Shown here: positions 1 to 9,325 of the stretch, piece by piece
Position numbering within the stretch: the first letter of the stretch is position 1
Layout: every line of letters begins with the position of its first letter
The notes under the pieces: generated by a model
What the model was told of the DNA's origin: nothing
Database searches by the model: none
What the model saw: only the letters and a program-made list of their open reading frames with translations
Position numbers and translations under genes: made by a program
NCBI RefSeq assembly: GCF_024700075.1
Contig: NZ_JAJONE010000001.1
Span: 4,487,001-4,551,000 of the forward strand
Reading direction: 5' to 3'
Length of the DNA stretch: 64,000 nucleotides
DNA from: Hymenobacter sp. J193
GTDB taxonomy: Bacteria > Bacteroidota > Bacteroidia > Cytophagales > Hymenobacteraceae

Positions 1-1
1 G

Positions 2-328
2 GCGTTTGCGACGCAGGCAGGGCAGCCGCTGCATCTGCTCGTGCGCGGCACCAACTTCCAGGTGAAGGTGTGGGAAGCACTATTGCGAGTGCCCGGTGGG
101 CAGGTTGTTAGCTACCAGCACGTGGCCCAGGCCGTAGGCCAGCCTAAAGCACTGCAGGCCGTGGGCTCAGCCGTGGGTGCCAACCCCGTCGCCGTGCTTA
201 TTCCCTGTCACCGCGTGATTCGGAAAGAAGGTGTGCTGGGCCAGTACCGCTGGGGCAGCGTCACCAAAAAAGCCCTGATTGGCTGGGAAATGGCGCAGGC
301 TGAAAAACAAACGGCCCAAGTTTCGTAG
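2..328 (+). CDS. Methylated-DNA--protein-cysteine methyltransferase domain (5' partial)
   Basis: The frame is open to the left window edge, so only the C-terminal part is present. The visible domain is the DNA-binding and active-site half of O6-alkylguanine-DNA alkyltransferase. It carries the suicide cysteine motif PCHRVI, preceded by VGSAVGANPVAVLI and followed by the GQYRWG segment. The protein takes the alkyl group from O6-alkylguanine onto its own cysteine. The residues before RGTNFQVKVWEALL do not show a start, and an Ada-type fusion (AraC domain plus methyltransferase) is possible upstream. A GTG at 41 would only give a truncated domain. Domain call is firm; whether it is Ada or a stand-alone Ogt is unknown. 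Confidence 0.88.
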   Translation, partial: AFATQAGQPLHLLVRGTNFQVKVWEALLRVPGGQVVSYQHVAQAVGQPKALQAVGSAVGANPVAVLIPCHRVIRKEGVLGQYRWGSVTKKALIGWEMAQAEKQTAQVS

Positions 329-363
329 CTTACCCGTCGTTCTACCCACTAACGCGCCGCTCC

Positions 364-915
364 ATGCCCGAAAAACTGCAAACCGTACTCTGGATTCTGG
401 TCGCGCTGGTCGTGTTTGTATGGCGCATGATTCAGAAGGCCCGCGCTACCACGGCCCGGGAGCAGCAGGAGCGGCGCTATTCCCGGCCCGACAGCACGGG
501 CAAGCCCCGCCCCATGACGTCCAGCCCCTCGGCGAAGTCCTTTGAAGACCTGTTGCAGCAGATGATGGCCGAAAATACCGGCCAAGCAAAAGGCTCGGTT
601 ACTACGCCGGCCGGCCGGGCGCTGCCTCGGGCAGCTGCCCGCCCCGCCCGGTCCCTCGAAGCGGCTACTGAGCCGGCCCGCAGCCAGGAAAAGCCCGCGA
701 AGATGCGGGAGCCGCGCAGCCTGGAAGCGCCGGCCACGGTTGCCCGCCGGGCCTCTGCCCAGCCCCGCGCTGCCGTGCAGCACGGCCAAGAAGACTACTG
801 GAGCCGTCAGCAGGCCCAGCAAGCGCCACCAGCGTCCTTTGCCGAGCAGCTTCGCAATCCCACCGATGTACGCCGCGCCTTTATCCTGGGCGAGATTCTG
901 CAGCGGCGGTTTTAA
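364..915 (+). CDS. Hypothetical protein with N-terminal membrane anchor
   Basis: A 183-residue protein with one hydrophobic segment at about residues 5-21 (LQTVLWILVALVVFVW), followed by a basic, low-complexity Ala/Arg/Pro-rich region. The segment SAKSFEDLLQQMMAEN (about 56-71) and the end SFAEQLRNPTDVRRAFILGEILQRRF look like conserved short helices separated by a disordered linker. It starts 35 bases after the methyltransferase stop on the same strand and may be cotranscribed. I do not recognise a named domain. The layout (single anchor, long disordered linker, helical tail) is common for Bacteroidota hypotheticals. Function unknown. Confidence 0.7.
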   Translation: MPEKLQTVLWILVALVVFVWRMIQKARATTAREQQERRYSRPDSTGKPRPMTSSPSAKSFEDLLQQMMAENTGQAKGSVTTPAGRALPRAAARPARSLEAATEPARSQEKPAKMREPRSLEAPATVARRASAQPRAAVQHGQEDYWSRQQAQQAPPASFAEQLRNPTDVRRAFILGEILQRRF

Positions 916-1040
916 CGTAAGGCCTCCCGTGTAGTAGACTTCGAAACCGGTGTGTTTCAAGTAAAATTCTAGAAGGAGAAATGCACTTGTAAGTAGTGGG
1001 CAAGGAATAGCGGTGCAAAGATTGGTTACTCTTTTTTATC

Positions 1041-1628
1041 CTAGAAAAATAAGATATCATACTCCAAGCAGATGTCGATTAGCGCCTGTTTATCGTCTGC
1101 TGCTGCTTCAACAGCCTCTAGATCCTCGGTAACCGTTGCTGTTGTCAGATTTCCTTTTCGATAAATAAAATGGTACCCTTCCTCTTCCATGTCCAAGAAG
1201 GTTGCTTCAGTCTTTAACAGACTACTCAGGTGCAAAAACCAGCTCCTTATACTAGGAGAGTTTTGGAATAGCCTACTCATGCAGGAAGTAGCAGCCTTAA
1301 GTCTAATAAAGCAGTAGTTGCCTGATGCTGATTCTTTTACATCAAGATAGATGCACCCGACTCGGCCCGTGTCATCAGTAGGGAAGAGTTGCGGGTAGTA
1401 ATTTTTTCTATCTAGCAAAAGCCTCCAAGGCCACGCATCCCCATACAGGTCACGAATCGTTTTTTCATGATAGGCTAGGATTGCCTTATCAAGCGGAAAA
1501 TCGAGGGTAACACAAGTGCCAAAAGGCTCTTCCAACTCCTCAATTGACCCATGTTGGGAAAGATGCGTTAGCAATAAGCACTCCTCGGAGCGCTTGATAA
1601 AAAGTACGTAACTATAGTCGAGTCCCAT
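1041..1628 (-). CDS. Hypothetical protein
   Basis: A 195-residue soluble protein with no signal peptide and no membrane segment. It begins MGLDYSYVLFIKR and ends in an acidic stretch (EDLEAVEAAADDKQALIDICLEY). The coding sequence is clearly richer in A and T than its neighbours, suggesting recent acquisition or a lineage-specific gene. I see no catalytic motif and do not recognise the family. It stands alone on the minus strand between a plus-strand gene and the DUF4159 gene. Confidence 0.6.
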   Translation of the reverse strand: MGLDYSYVLFIKRSEECLLLTHLSQHGSIEELEEPFGTCVTLDFPLDKAILAYHEKTIRDLYGDAWPWRLLLDRKNYYPQLFPTDDTGRVGCIYLDVKESASGNYCFIRLKAATSCMSRLFQNSPSIRSWFLHLSSLLKTEATFLDMEEEGYHFIYRKGNLTTATVTEDLEAVEAAADDKQALIDICLEYDILFF

Positions 1629-1703
1629 AAAGTTAGCGGGGCCACTTTTGGAAGGGCTGCTCTATTGCATTTTAGAAGTATTACCTGAGCTGTACATAAA
1701 GCT

Positions 1704-2369
1704 TTATTCCTGCGTCAGGGCGTAGGTGACGAGGTTGGCGCCCATTTTAAGTGCGGCTTCGTGCGTGGCAGGCGTATCTTCGGGATAAGTGCCCAAGTCT
1801 TCCCAGCCGTTGCCCAGGTCGCACTCATAGGAGTAGAAGCACACCAGCCGACCTTTGTAGAGCAGCCCAAAGCCCTGGGGCCGCTTGCCGTCGTGCTCGT
1901 GCACTTTAGGCAGGCCGCGCGGAAACTGGTATTTCTGGTGGTAGATGGGGTGGGAGAAAGGTAGCTCCACGAATTCCAGCTCGGGAAACACTTTTTTCAT
2001 TTCGGGCCGGATAAACTTGTCGAGCCCGTAGTTGTCGTCGATGTGCAGGAAGCCGCCGCCGATAAGGTAGCGGCGCAGGTTACGGGCCTCCACATCGGTG
2101 AAGGCGACGTTGCCGTGCCCGGTCATGTGCACAAAAGGGTAGGTAAGCAGCTCCGGCGAGTCAAGTTCCACGGTGGCCTCGTCGGGGGCAATGTTGGTTT
2201 TCAGCGTCTGATTGCAGAATCGGATGAGGTTGGGCAGGCTGGTTTTGTTGGCGTACCAGTCGCCCCCGCCGCCGTAGTGCAGCTTGGCAATGCGGAAGCT
2301 GGGCGCTACAGGCGCGGCCGCCGTGAGCAGGAAAAGCAATAGAACAGAGAAGAACGTAATCTTGCGCAT
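1704..2369 (-). CDS. DUF4159 domain-containing secreted protein
   Basis: The start is placed at MRKITFFSVLLLFLLTAAAP, which gives a normal signal peptide; an upstream ATG at 2393 would add eight residues. The mature part matches the DUF4159 pattern: FRIAKLHYGGGGDWYANKTSLPNL, then TYPFVHMTGHGNVAFT, RRYLIGGGFLHIDDN, a block HPIYHQKYQFPRGLPKVHEHDG, and CFYSYECDLGNGWED. Members of this family have a class I glutamine-amidotransferase-like or ThuA-like fold without a proven activity. In Bacteroidota they often sit near MoxR/VWA gene clusters, but here the gene is alone. Length (221 aa) is typical. Family call is firm, function unknown. Confidence 0.88.
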   Translation of the reverse strand: MRKITFFSVLLLFLLTAAAPVAPSFRIAKLHYGGGGDWYANKTSLPNLIRFCNQTLKTNIAPDEATVELDSPELLTYPFVHMTGHGNVAFTDVEARNLRRYLIGGGFLHIDDNYGLDKFIRPEMKKVFPELEFVELPFSHPIYHQKYQFPRGLPKVHEHDGKRPQGFGLLYKGRLVCFYSYECDLGNGWEDLGTYPEDTPATHEAALKMGANLVTYALTQE

Positions 2370-2573
2370 GTTGGAAAGGCAAAGCAGTGCCATTGCTACA
2401 AAGTAACGGATAGCATGGAAAGTTCAGGACTGCGGGCCGCTGCGAGGCTCTACAAAAGTGCCTGTAACGCAGGAGAACAACTCAGGAGAGCTTCGTTGCC
2501 GGACAACTCAAAAAGCTGTTTATTGCTGCTTGTTACAACTTCGAATTCATCATTGCTTATTCTAACGCACTAG

Positions 2574-4010
<1,437 letters not shown>

Positions 4011-4025
4011 CCAAGCCCCGCTCAG

Positions 4026-4733
4026 CTATACCAGTTCCCGCGCCACGTGCACGGTGTGCACGGCGGCCAGCGCGGCGGTTTCGGTGCGCAGACGCGAAGA
4101 GCCCAGCGTTACGGGCCGGATGCCTCGAGCAAAAGCCGCCGCAATTTCCTGGGGGGTAAAGTCGCCTTCCGGGCCAATGAGGATGCAGCAGCCGGTGCCC
4201 TCTGCCGCCACGCGGGCCAGTGGAGTCCGTTCCCCTTCGTCGAGGTGGGCAATGAAGGTGGTAGCCGGCTCCACGGTGGGCAGAAAGCGGCCAAAATCTG
4301 TTAGTTCGGTGAACTGCGGCAGCCACGCCTGCCCCGACTGTTTGAGGGCGCTGACGGCAATTTTCTCCAGGCGGTCCAGCTTCAACTCCCGCCGCTCGGA
4401 GCGGGCGCAGCGCAGAAACGTGAGCGTATCAACACCTATTTCCGTTGCTTTTTCCACCAGCCACTCCATCCGGTCGAGGTTTTTGGTGGGCGCCACGGCT
4501 ACGTGTACCTGGTAGGGGCGGCGCGGCATCTGCTCTTCCCGGGTGATGCGCAGGCGGCAGCGTTTTGGATCAGCTACGTCTACCTCGGCCTGAAACACGC
4601 CCCCACGCCCGTTTACCAGTACCACCGCGTCGCCGGTCGCCAGGCGCAGCACCCGCACGGCGTGCTTGCTTTCGTCTTCGGGCAGGGTGTAGGTGGGCAG
4701 GGAGAGGTCGGGGGCAAAAAATGTGTGTGGCAT
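4026..4733 (-). CDS. rsmE: 16S rRNA (uracil(1498)-N(3))-methyltransferase
   Basis: RsmE methylates N3 of U1498 in 16S rRNA using S-adenosylmethionine. The 235-residue protein has the N-terminal PUA-like part (SKHAVRVLRLATGDAVVLVNG) and the SPOUT-type C-terminal domain with NLDRMEWLVEKATEIGVDTL, IGPEGDFTPQEI and VTLGSSRLRTETAALAA, which form the cofactor-binding knot. It is convergent with rtcB. A TAnnTTTG promoter box ends only four bases before the ATG, so the mRNA may be leaderless. Identification is firm. Confidence 0.95.
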   Translation of the reverse strand: MPHTFFAPDLSLPTYTLPEDESKHAVRVLRLATGDAVVLVNGRGGVFQAEVDVADPKRCRLRITREEQMPRRPYQVHVAVAPTKNLDRMEWLVEKATEIGVDTLTFLRCARSERRELKLDRLEKIAVSALKQSGQAWLPQFTELTDFGRFLPTVEPATTFIAHLDEGERTPLARVAAEGTGCCILIGPEGDFTPQEIAAAFARGIRPVTLGSSRLRTETAALAAVHTVHVARELV

Positions 4734-4737
4734 ACGG

Positions 4738-4745
4738 CAAAGCTA
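4738..4745 (-). promoter_or_regulatory. Bacteroidota -7 box (TAGCTTTG) before rsmE
   Basis: On the minus strand TAGCTTTG fits the Bacteroidota -7 consensus TAnnTTTG exactly. Only CCGT separates it from the rsmE ATG, so transcription would begin at or next to the start codon. Confidence 0.55.
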
Positions 4746-4822
4746 CGGCGAATTGATGGGCCCGAATTGCGCCTGCGGGTGCATATTGCCACTATAACCT
4801 GCCATAATAACCCATCCTACCT

Positions 4823-5212
4823 ATGAACCTGAACCAGCTGACCGTTCCTTCCCACAATCTGTCCGTTGCCGTGGCGTTTTATCAGCGCCTGGGTTTGCGT
4901 CTGATTGTGGATGCCCAGCCACGCTATGCCCGCTTCGAGTGCCCCGGGGGTGACGCTACGTTTTCCCTGCACCACGCGGAAGAACTTCCCACCGGCCACG
5001 GCATCTGGATATATTTTGAGTGTGCTGATCTGGATGAGCGGGTGAGCCAGCTGCAGGCCGCCGGCCTCACGTTCGATGCGCTGCCCACCGACCAGCCGTG
5101 GCTATGGCGCGAAGCCCGCCTGAAAGACCCCGACGGCAATCCGCTCATTCTGTACTATGCCGGCAAAAACCGCAAAAACCCTCCCTGGCGGGTGACAGAA
5201 GCCAAGAATTAA
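4823..5212 (+). CDS. VOC family (glyoxalase/bleomycin-resistance fold) protein
   Basis: A 129-residue single-domain protein with two beta-alpha-beta-beta-beta modules. LTVPSHNLSVAVAFYQRLGLRLI opens the first; IWIYFECADLDERVSQLQAAGL opens the second; WGREARLKDPDGNPLIL-like text (WREARLKDPDGNPLILYY) closes it, containing the metal-ligand glutamate region typical of the superfamily. Substrate cannot be predicted from sequence. It starts 89 bases from the divergent rsmE gene and is followed directly by a strong terminator. Confidence 0.85.
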   Translation: MNLNQLTVPSHNLSVAVAFYQRLGLRLIVDAQPRYARFECPGGDATFSLHHAEELPTGHGIWIYFECADLDERVSQLQAAGLTFDALPTDQPWLWREARLKDPDGNPLILYYAGKNRKNPPWRVTEAKN

Positions 5213-5215
5213 AAT

Positions 5216-5255
5216 AAAAAGCCCCTTGATACCGGCCGGTACCAAGGGGCTTTTT
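5216..5255. terminator. Bidirectional rho-independent terminator
   Basis: An inverted repeat AAAAAGCCCCTTG / CAAGGGGCTTTTT encloses the palindrome TACCGGCCGGTA, with A-runs and T-runs on both sides. It serves the plus-strand VOC gene and the minus-strand nuclease gene. Confidence 0.9.
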
Positions 5256-5278
5256 ACGGCCAGGAATTGCAGCAGGGC

Positions 5279-6064
5279 TTAGCCCAATGTGTCGTTCAGC
5301 AGCCGCGCCAGCCGGATACCGGCCTGCTGAATGCGCACTTTCATCAGCTCGGAGTGGGCTGGGAAGTACTTGTAGTCGATGTCGGTGCCGTTGGGGGCTT
5401 CCTTGTAAATCTGCTCACTGGCCTGGTACGACTCCCAGAACCACTGCTCTACCGTGGCCTTTTCCCACACCTGGGTGAGGGCGCGGGGTAGCTTGCAGTC
5501 GTAAGCCTGGCTCATTTCGGTGTAGGTGAGACCCTGGTAATCAATCAGGCCGCTGTCCCAGAGGCTGTGCAGGTTGGTGTCCTTGCCCCGGAATTTCAGC
5601 TTGATGTCGTTGCCGCCTTTGTCCTCGGCGTGGCCCGCGTGCAGGGGCTGGTGGGCGTCGCCCACGAGGTGCACAATGAACTTGAGCGCCACGGCTTGCT
5701 CGGCCGGCGTTTTGGCCGGGTCTTTCACTTCCTTGAGCTTGGCCAGCAGCACGTTGTAGGCGTTGGCCTGCTGCTGCCCACGCAGCTCCGTCAGGTACTG
5801 CTCCTGGTTGAGGCCCGAAGCCGTGTTGACGTAGTGCCAGGGCCCGGTCTCTTTGAACTCGGGGTAGTAGCGGATTTCGTCGGGGTAGGTGCTCACCAAC
5901 GTGAGGGTTTCCGTGCCCAGCAGGCGCTGCACGGCCTGGCGGGTTTTAGAGGTGAGGTGGCGCTCGGCAATGCGGCCCACGGCGCGGTGCCCATCAACGC
6001 CCCAGGCGTGGGAGGCGACAGGAGCCAGCAGCGCGAAGGCCAGTGGCAGAAAACGGTTCAACAT
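5279..6064 (-). CDS. S1/P1 nuclease family protein, secreted
   Basis: The start is set at MLNRFLPLAFALLAPVASHA because this gives a signal peptide cleaved just before WGVDGH; S1/P1 enzymes use the mature N-terminal Trp and the nearby His as zinc ligands. Further zinc-ligand segments are visible: DEIRYYPEFKETGPWHYVN, FIVHLVGDAHQPLHAGHAED and NDIKLKFRGKDTNLHSLWDSG. These trinuclear-zinc enzymes cut single-stranded DNA and RNA and have 3'-nucleotidase activity, here likely periplasmic or extracellular for nucleic-acid scavenging. The length (261 aa) is normal for the family. The frame continues upstream to 6217 but that part is not needed. Confidence 0.93.
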   Translation of the reverse strand: MLNRFLPLAFALLAPVASHAWGVDGHRAVGRIAERHLTSKTRQAVQRLLGTETLTLVSTYPDEIRYYPEFKETGPWHYVNTASGLNQEQYLTELRGQQQANAYNVLLAKLKEVKDPAKTPAEQAVALKFIVHLVGDAHQPLHAGHAEDKGGNDIKLKFRGKDTNLHSLWDSGLIDYQGLTYTEMSQAYDCKLPRALTQVWEKATVEQWFWESYQASEQIYKEAPNGTDIDYKYFPAHSELMKVRIQQAGIRLARLLNDTLG

Positions 6065-6240
6065 GAAAAAGACCAAAAAGAACGTGTCCGCAAAATACCC
6101 GTTTTTCGGCGGATAGCTGCATTCAATGTATGGTAAGCTCCGATGCTGGTCCGCAGCGCCATATTTTACACTGCCGGAACGTGGTGCCTGTCGTATAGAA
6201 AAAAGCACTATTCCCATTCAAGGATAAAAAGCTTTTTCTC

Positions 6241-7380
6241 ATGACACCCAAACTCAAAAAACTACGCGACCAAGTTATCGTCATTACCGGCGCCTCCTCG
6301 GGTATCGGCCTCGTTACGGCCCGCATGGCGGCCGAAAAAGGCGCCCGGCTGGTGCTAGCGGCCCGCAGCGAAAAAGCCCTGCGTGAGCTGGTAGAAGAAA
6401 TTGAAGACCTCGGCGGCGAAGCGGCTTACGTGGTAGCCGATGTAAGCAGGCGCGAAGACATTCAAAACATCGTGCGCGAAGCCGAGCAGCGCTTCGGCGG
6501 CTTCGATACGTGGGTAAACAATGCCGGCGTAAGTATCTACGGCCGCCTCGACCAGATTCCCGAGGAAGATATGCGCCAGCTTTTCGACGTGAATTTCTGG
6601 GGCCTTGTGAACGGCTCGATGGAAGCCGCTCACCACCTCAAGCACAAGGGCGGGGCCATTATCAACGTGGGCAGCATCCTGAGCGACATTACGGCCATCC
6701 TGCAGACCATCTACTCGGCCAGCAAGCATGCCGTGAAAGGCTTCACTGATGGCCTGCGCATGGAGCTGGAAATGGAGGGCGCCCCGGTTTCGGTGACGCT
6801 TATTCAGCCCGCCGCCATTGACACGCCGTACCCCATTCACGCCAAAAACTTTATGGAGCGCGAAGCCAAGCACGCCCCACCTGCCTATGCGCCCGAAACC
6901 GTAGCCCGCGCCATCCTGCACAGTGCCACTACTATCGAGCGTTCGGTGGTAGTGGGCGGAGGCGGCAAAGCCTTTATCGAAATGGAGCAGTGGACGCCGC
7001 GCCTGCTCGATAAGTTTATGGAAAATGCGTTTGTCAAGCAGGAAAAGGCCGATTACCCGCCCCGCCCGCTCAGCCAGAACGCGCTCGACCACCCCATGGG
7101 CGCACTGGAGGAACGCGGCAACTACCCCGGCCACACCCGCGAAAACAGCTACTATACCCAAGCCGTGACCAGCAAAGTGCCCGTACTCAAGATGGCCCTG
7201 GCCGCGGGTGCTGGCTTAGCCCTGGTATCGGTGCTGGGACGAGGCAAGAAAAACAACGGTACCAGCACTGCCACTGCCCCGTCAAAGCCACAACCTCAGG
7301 CAGCGCCCGTGGCCCCGGCACCGGTTATCGAAACCCAGTTCACTTACCCGGTAAACGACAGCACGCCCAGCGTACACTAG
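6241..7380 (+). CDS. SDR family NAD(P)-dependent oxidoreductase with C-terminal extension
   Basis: A classical short-chain dehydrogenase: the nucleotide-binding TGASSGIG motif lies at about residues 17-24, NNAG at about 97-100, and the catalytic YSASK block (Tyr and Lys) near 160. Residues 1-250 form the Rossmann domain. The remaining part, about 125 aa, is an extension with a hydrophobic stretch (VLKMALAAGAGLALVSVLG) that may anchor it in the membrane, followed by a Thr/Ala/Pro-rich tail. This extended SDR type (379 aa against about 250 for the basic family) is frequent in Bacteroidota and Proteobacteria. Substrate is unknown. It is divergent from the nuclease gene and ends at a strong terminator. 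Confidence 0.9.
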   Translation: MTPKLKKLRDQVIVITGASSGIGLVTARMAAEKGARLVLAARSEKALRELVEEIEDLGGEAAYVVADVSRREDIQNIVREAEQRFGGFDTWVNNAGVSIYGRLDQIPEEDMRQLFDVNFWGLVNGSMEAAHHLKHKGGAIINVGSILSDITAILQTIYSASKHAVKGFTDGLRMELEMEGAPVSVTLIQPAAIDTPYPIHAKNFMEREAKHAPPAYAPETVARAILHSATTIERSVVVGGGGKAFIEMEQWTPRLLDKFMENAFVKQEKADYPPRPLSQNALDHPMGALEERGNYPGHTRENSYYTQAVTSKVPVLKMALAAGAGLALVSVLGRGKKNNGTSTATAPSKPQPQAAPVAPAPVIETQFTYPVNDSTPSVH

Positions 7381-7393
7381 CCGGAAGCCCGGT

Positions 7394-7443
7394 ATGAAAG
7401 AAAAAAGCCCGCTGCTATAAAGCAGCGGGCTTTTTTCTTTCAT
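7394..7443. terminator. Long bidirectional terminator
   Basis: A perfect 23-bp inverted repeat with loop ATAA: ATGAAAG-AAAAAAGCCCGCTGCT and its complement. It lies between the convergent SDR and pckA genes and can end both transcripts. Confidence 0.92.
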
Positions 7444-7456
7444 CGTCAACTACGCG

Positions 7457-9076
7457 TTACACGGCCACGGCTACTCTGGGCGCTCCGGCCATGATTTCCT
7501 CGTTGGCGAAGTCGGCGAACTTCTGGAAGTTGGCTACGAACTTGTCGGCCAGATCGGCAGCCGTCTTGTCATACGCCTCTTTGTCGTGCCAGGTATTGCG
7601 CGGGTCCAGGATGTTAGCTGGCACACCGGATACTGCCGTGGGCATTTCCACCCCGAAGATCGGGTGCTTTACAAACTCCACGTCTTCCAGCTCGCCGTTC
7701 AGGGCCGCCGTAATCATGGCGCGGGTGTAGGGCAGCTTCATACGGGAGCCGGTTCCGTAGGCCCCGCCCGTCCAGCCGGTGTTGATAAGCCACACGTTCA
7801 CGTCGTGCTCGTCCATCTTCTGGCCCAGCATTTCGGCGTAGGTGGTGGGGTGCAGGGGCAGAAAAACCTGGCCGAAACAGGCGGAAAAAGTTGTCTGCGG
7901 CTCCGTGATGCCCACTTCCGTACCGGCTACCTTGGCGGTATAGCCGCTCATGAAGTGGTACATAGCGTGGCTTTTATCGAGCTTGCTGATGGGCGGCAGC
8001 ACCCCAAAGGCATCGGCCGTGAGGAAGAAGATATTCTTCGGTACGCCGCCTACGGAAGGCTCCACCGCGTTGTCGATAAAGGAAATGGGGTAGGCGGTGC
8101 GGGTGTTTTCCGTCACGCTCTTGTTGGCGTAGTCTACCGTTCGCGTGCCGGGCACGAAGCGTGTGTTTTCCACGATGGAGCCAAAGCGGATGGCGTCCCA
8201 GATCTGGGGCTCTTTCTCCTGGCTCAGGTCGATAACCTTGGCGTAGCAGCCGCCTTCGAAGTTGAAGATGCCCGCGTTGCCGGGCATCCAGCCGTGCTCG
8301 TCGTCGCCGATGAGGCCACGGTTGGGGTCAGCGGAAAGGGTGGTTTTGCCGGTGCCCGAAAGGCCAAAGAAAATAGCTGTGTCGCCCTGCTCTCCGATGT
8401 TGGCCGAGCAGTGCATGCTAAGGGTGTTTTTTTCGTGGGGCAGCAGGTAGTTGAGCACCCCGAAGATGCCTTTCTTCATTTCGCCCGCGTAGCCGGTACC
8501 ACCAATCAGAATCATCTTCTTCGAGAAGTTGATGATGGCGAAGTTGGGCTGGCGGGTTCCATCTACGGCTGGGTCGGCTTCGAAGCCCGGCGCGCAGATA
8601 ATGCTGAAGTCCGGCGTCCAGCTGGTGTCGGCGCCTTCGGCGGGGCGCAGGAACATGTTGTAGCAAAACAGGTTGTGCCAGGCCAGTTCGTTTACTACGC
8701 GCAGCTTCAGCTGGTATTCCGGGTGGGCACCTGCGTACGCGTCGCGCACGAACAGCTCCTTGTCGGCCAGGTACTGCACCATTTTAGCGTACAATTGGTC
8801 GAACTTCTCGGGAGCGAATGGGATGTTGATATCACCCCACCATACGCTTTCTGCGGTGCTTTCGTCGCGTACTACGAACCGGTCTTTGGGGGAGCGACCA
8901 GTGAATTTACCGGTATCAGCCATGAGCGCACCGGTGTCGGTGAGGGTGCCTTCGCTACGGCGTAGGGCCTGTTCTACCAGTTCGGCGGGTGGGAGGTTAA
9001 GGTGAACAGGACCGGAGGTCCGGGTGAATCCAAGTGCCTGAAGGCGAGTGGATACATTGGCGCCAGTTGGGTGCAT
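7457..9076 (-). CDS. pckA: Phosphoenolpyruvate carboxykinase (ATP)
   Basis: This enzyme converts oxaloacetate and ATP to phosphoenolpyruvate, CO2 and ADP, the entry step of gluconeogenesis. The 539-residue sequence shows GKFTGRSPKDRF (substrate site), IGGTGYAGEMKKGIF, the kinase 1a/P-loop FFGLSGTGKTTLSAD, the kinase 2 motif LIGDDEHGW and FEGGCYAK. Length matches the ATP-dependent class, not the GTP class. Transcribed alone; a TATTTTTG box lies 53 bases upstream. Identification is firm. Confidence 0.97.
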   Translation of the reverse strand: MHPTGANVSTRLQALGFTRTSGPVHLNLPPAELVEQALRRSEGTLTDTGALMADTGKFTGRSPKDRFVVRDESTAESVWWGDINIPFAPEKFDQLYAKMVQYLADKELFVRDAYAGAHPEYQLKLRVVNELAWHNLFCYNMFLRPAEGADTSWTPDFSIICAPGFEADPAVDGTRQPNFAIINFSKKMILIGGTGYAGEMKKGIFGVLNYLLPHEKNTLSMHCSANIGEQGDTAIFFGLSGTGKTTLSADPNRGLIGDDEHGWMPGNAGIFNFEGGCYAKVIDLSQEKEPQIWDAIRFGSIVENTRFVPGTRTVDYANKSVTENTRTAYPISFIDNAVEPSVGGVPKNIFFLTADAFGVLPPISKLDKSHAMYHFMSGYTAKVAGTEVGITEPQTTFSACFGQVFLPLHPTTYAEMLGQKMDEHDVNVWLINTGWTGGAYGTGSRMKLPYTRAMITAALNGELEDVEFVKHPIFGVEMPTAVSGVPANILDPRNTWHDKEAYDKTAADLADKFVANFQKFADFANEEIMAGAPRVAVAV

Positions 9077-9128
9077 AGAGCCGAAAATGAAGTAAGGGTG
9101 GGTGGGAAAAAACGGGGTAATTACAGGG

Positions 9129-9136
9129 CAAAAATA
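9129..9136 (-). promoter_or_regulatory. Bacteroidota -7 box (TATTTTTG) before pckA
   Basis: TATTTTTG on the minus strand fits TAnnTTTG and lies 53 bases before the pckA start. No clear -33 box is seen. Confidence 0.45.
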
Positions 9137-9325
9137 GACAAAAACGCGGACTGCCTATGATATGTTTCATAAAAGCGAATTTTCGCTCATGTACTTGTTA
9201 GAGAAAATTCGCTTTTCAGTGAATGGCTAGCTCAAACCTGCCAGTTGGGAAAGTTTTGTAGATTTACCAACCCCATCTGCCTCCAGGCAGAAAACTGTTC
9301 TCCTTCCACATCTTATTTACTTTTC

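Noticed and set aside
7586..8965. Long open frame antisense to pckA
   Set aside because: It mirrors the pckA codons in a GC-rich genome and its translation has no recognisable domain, while pckA is certain.
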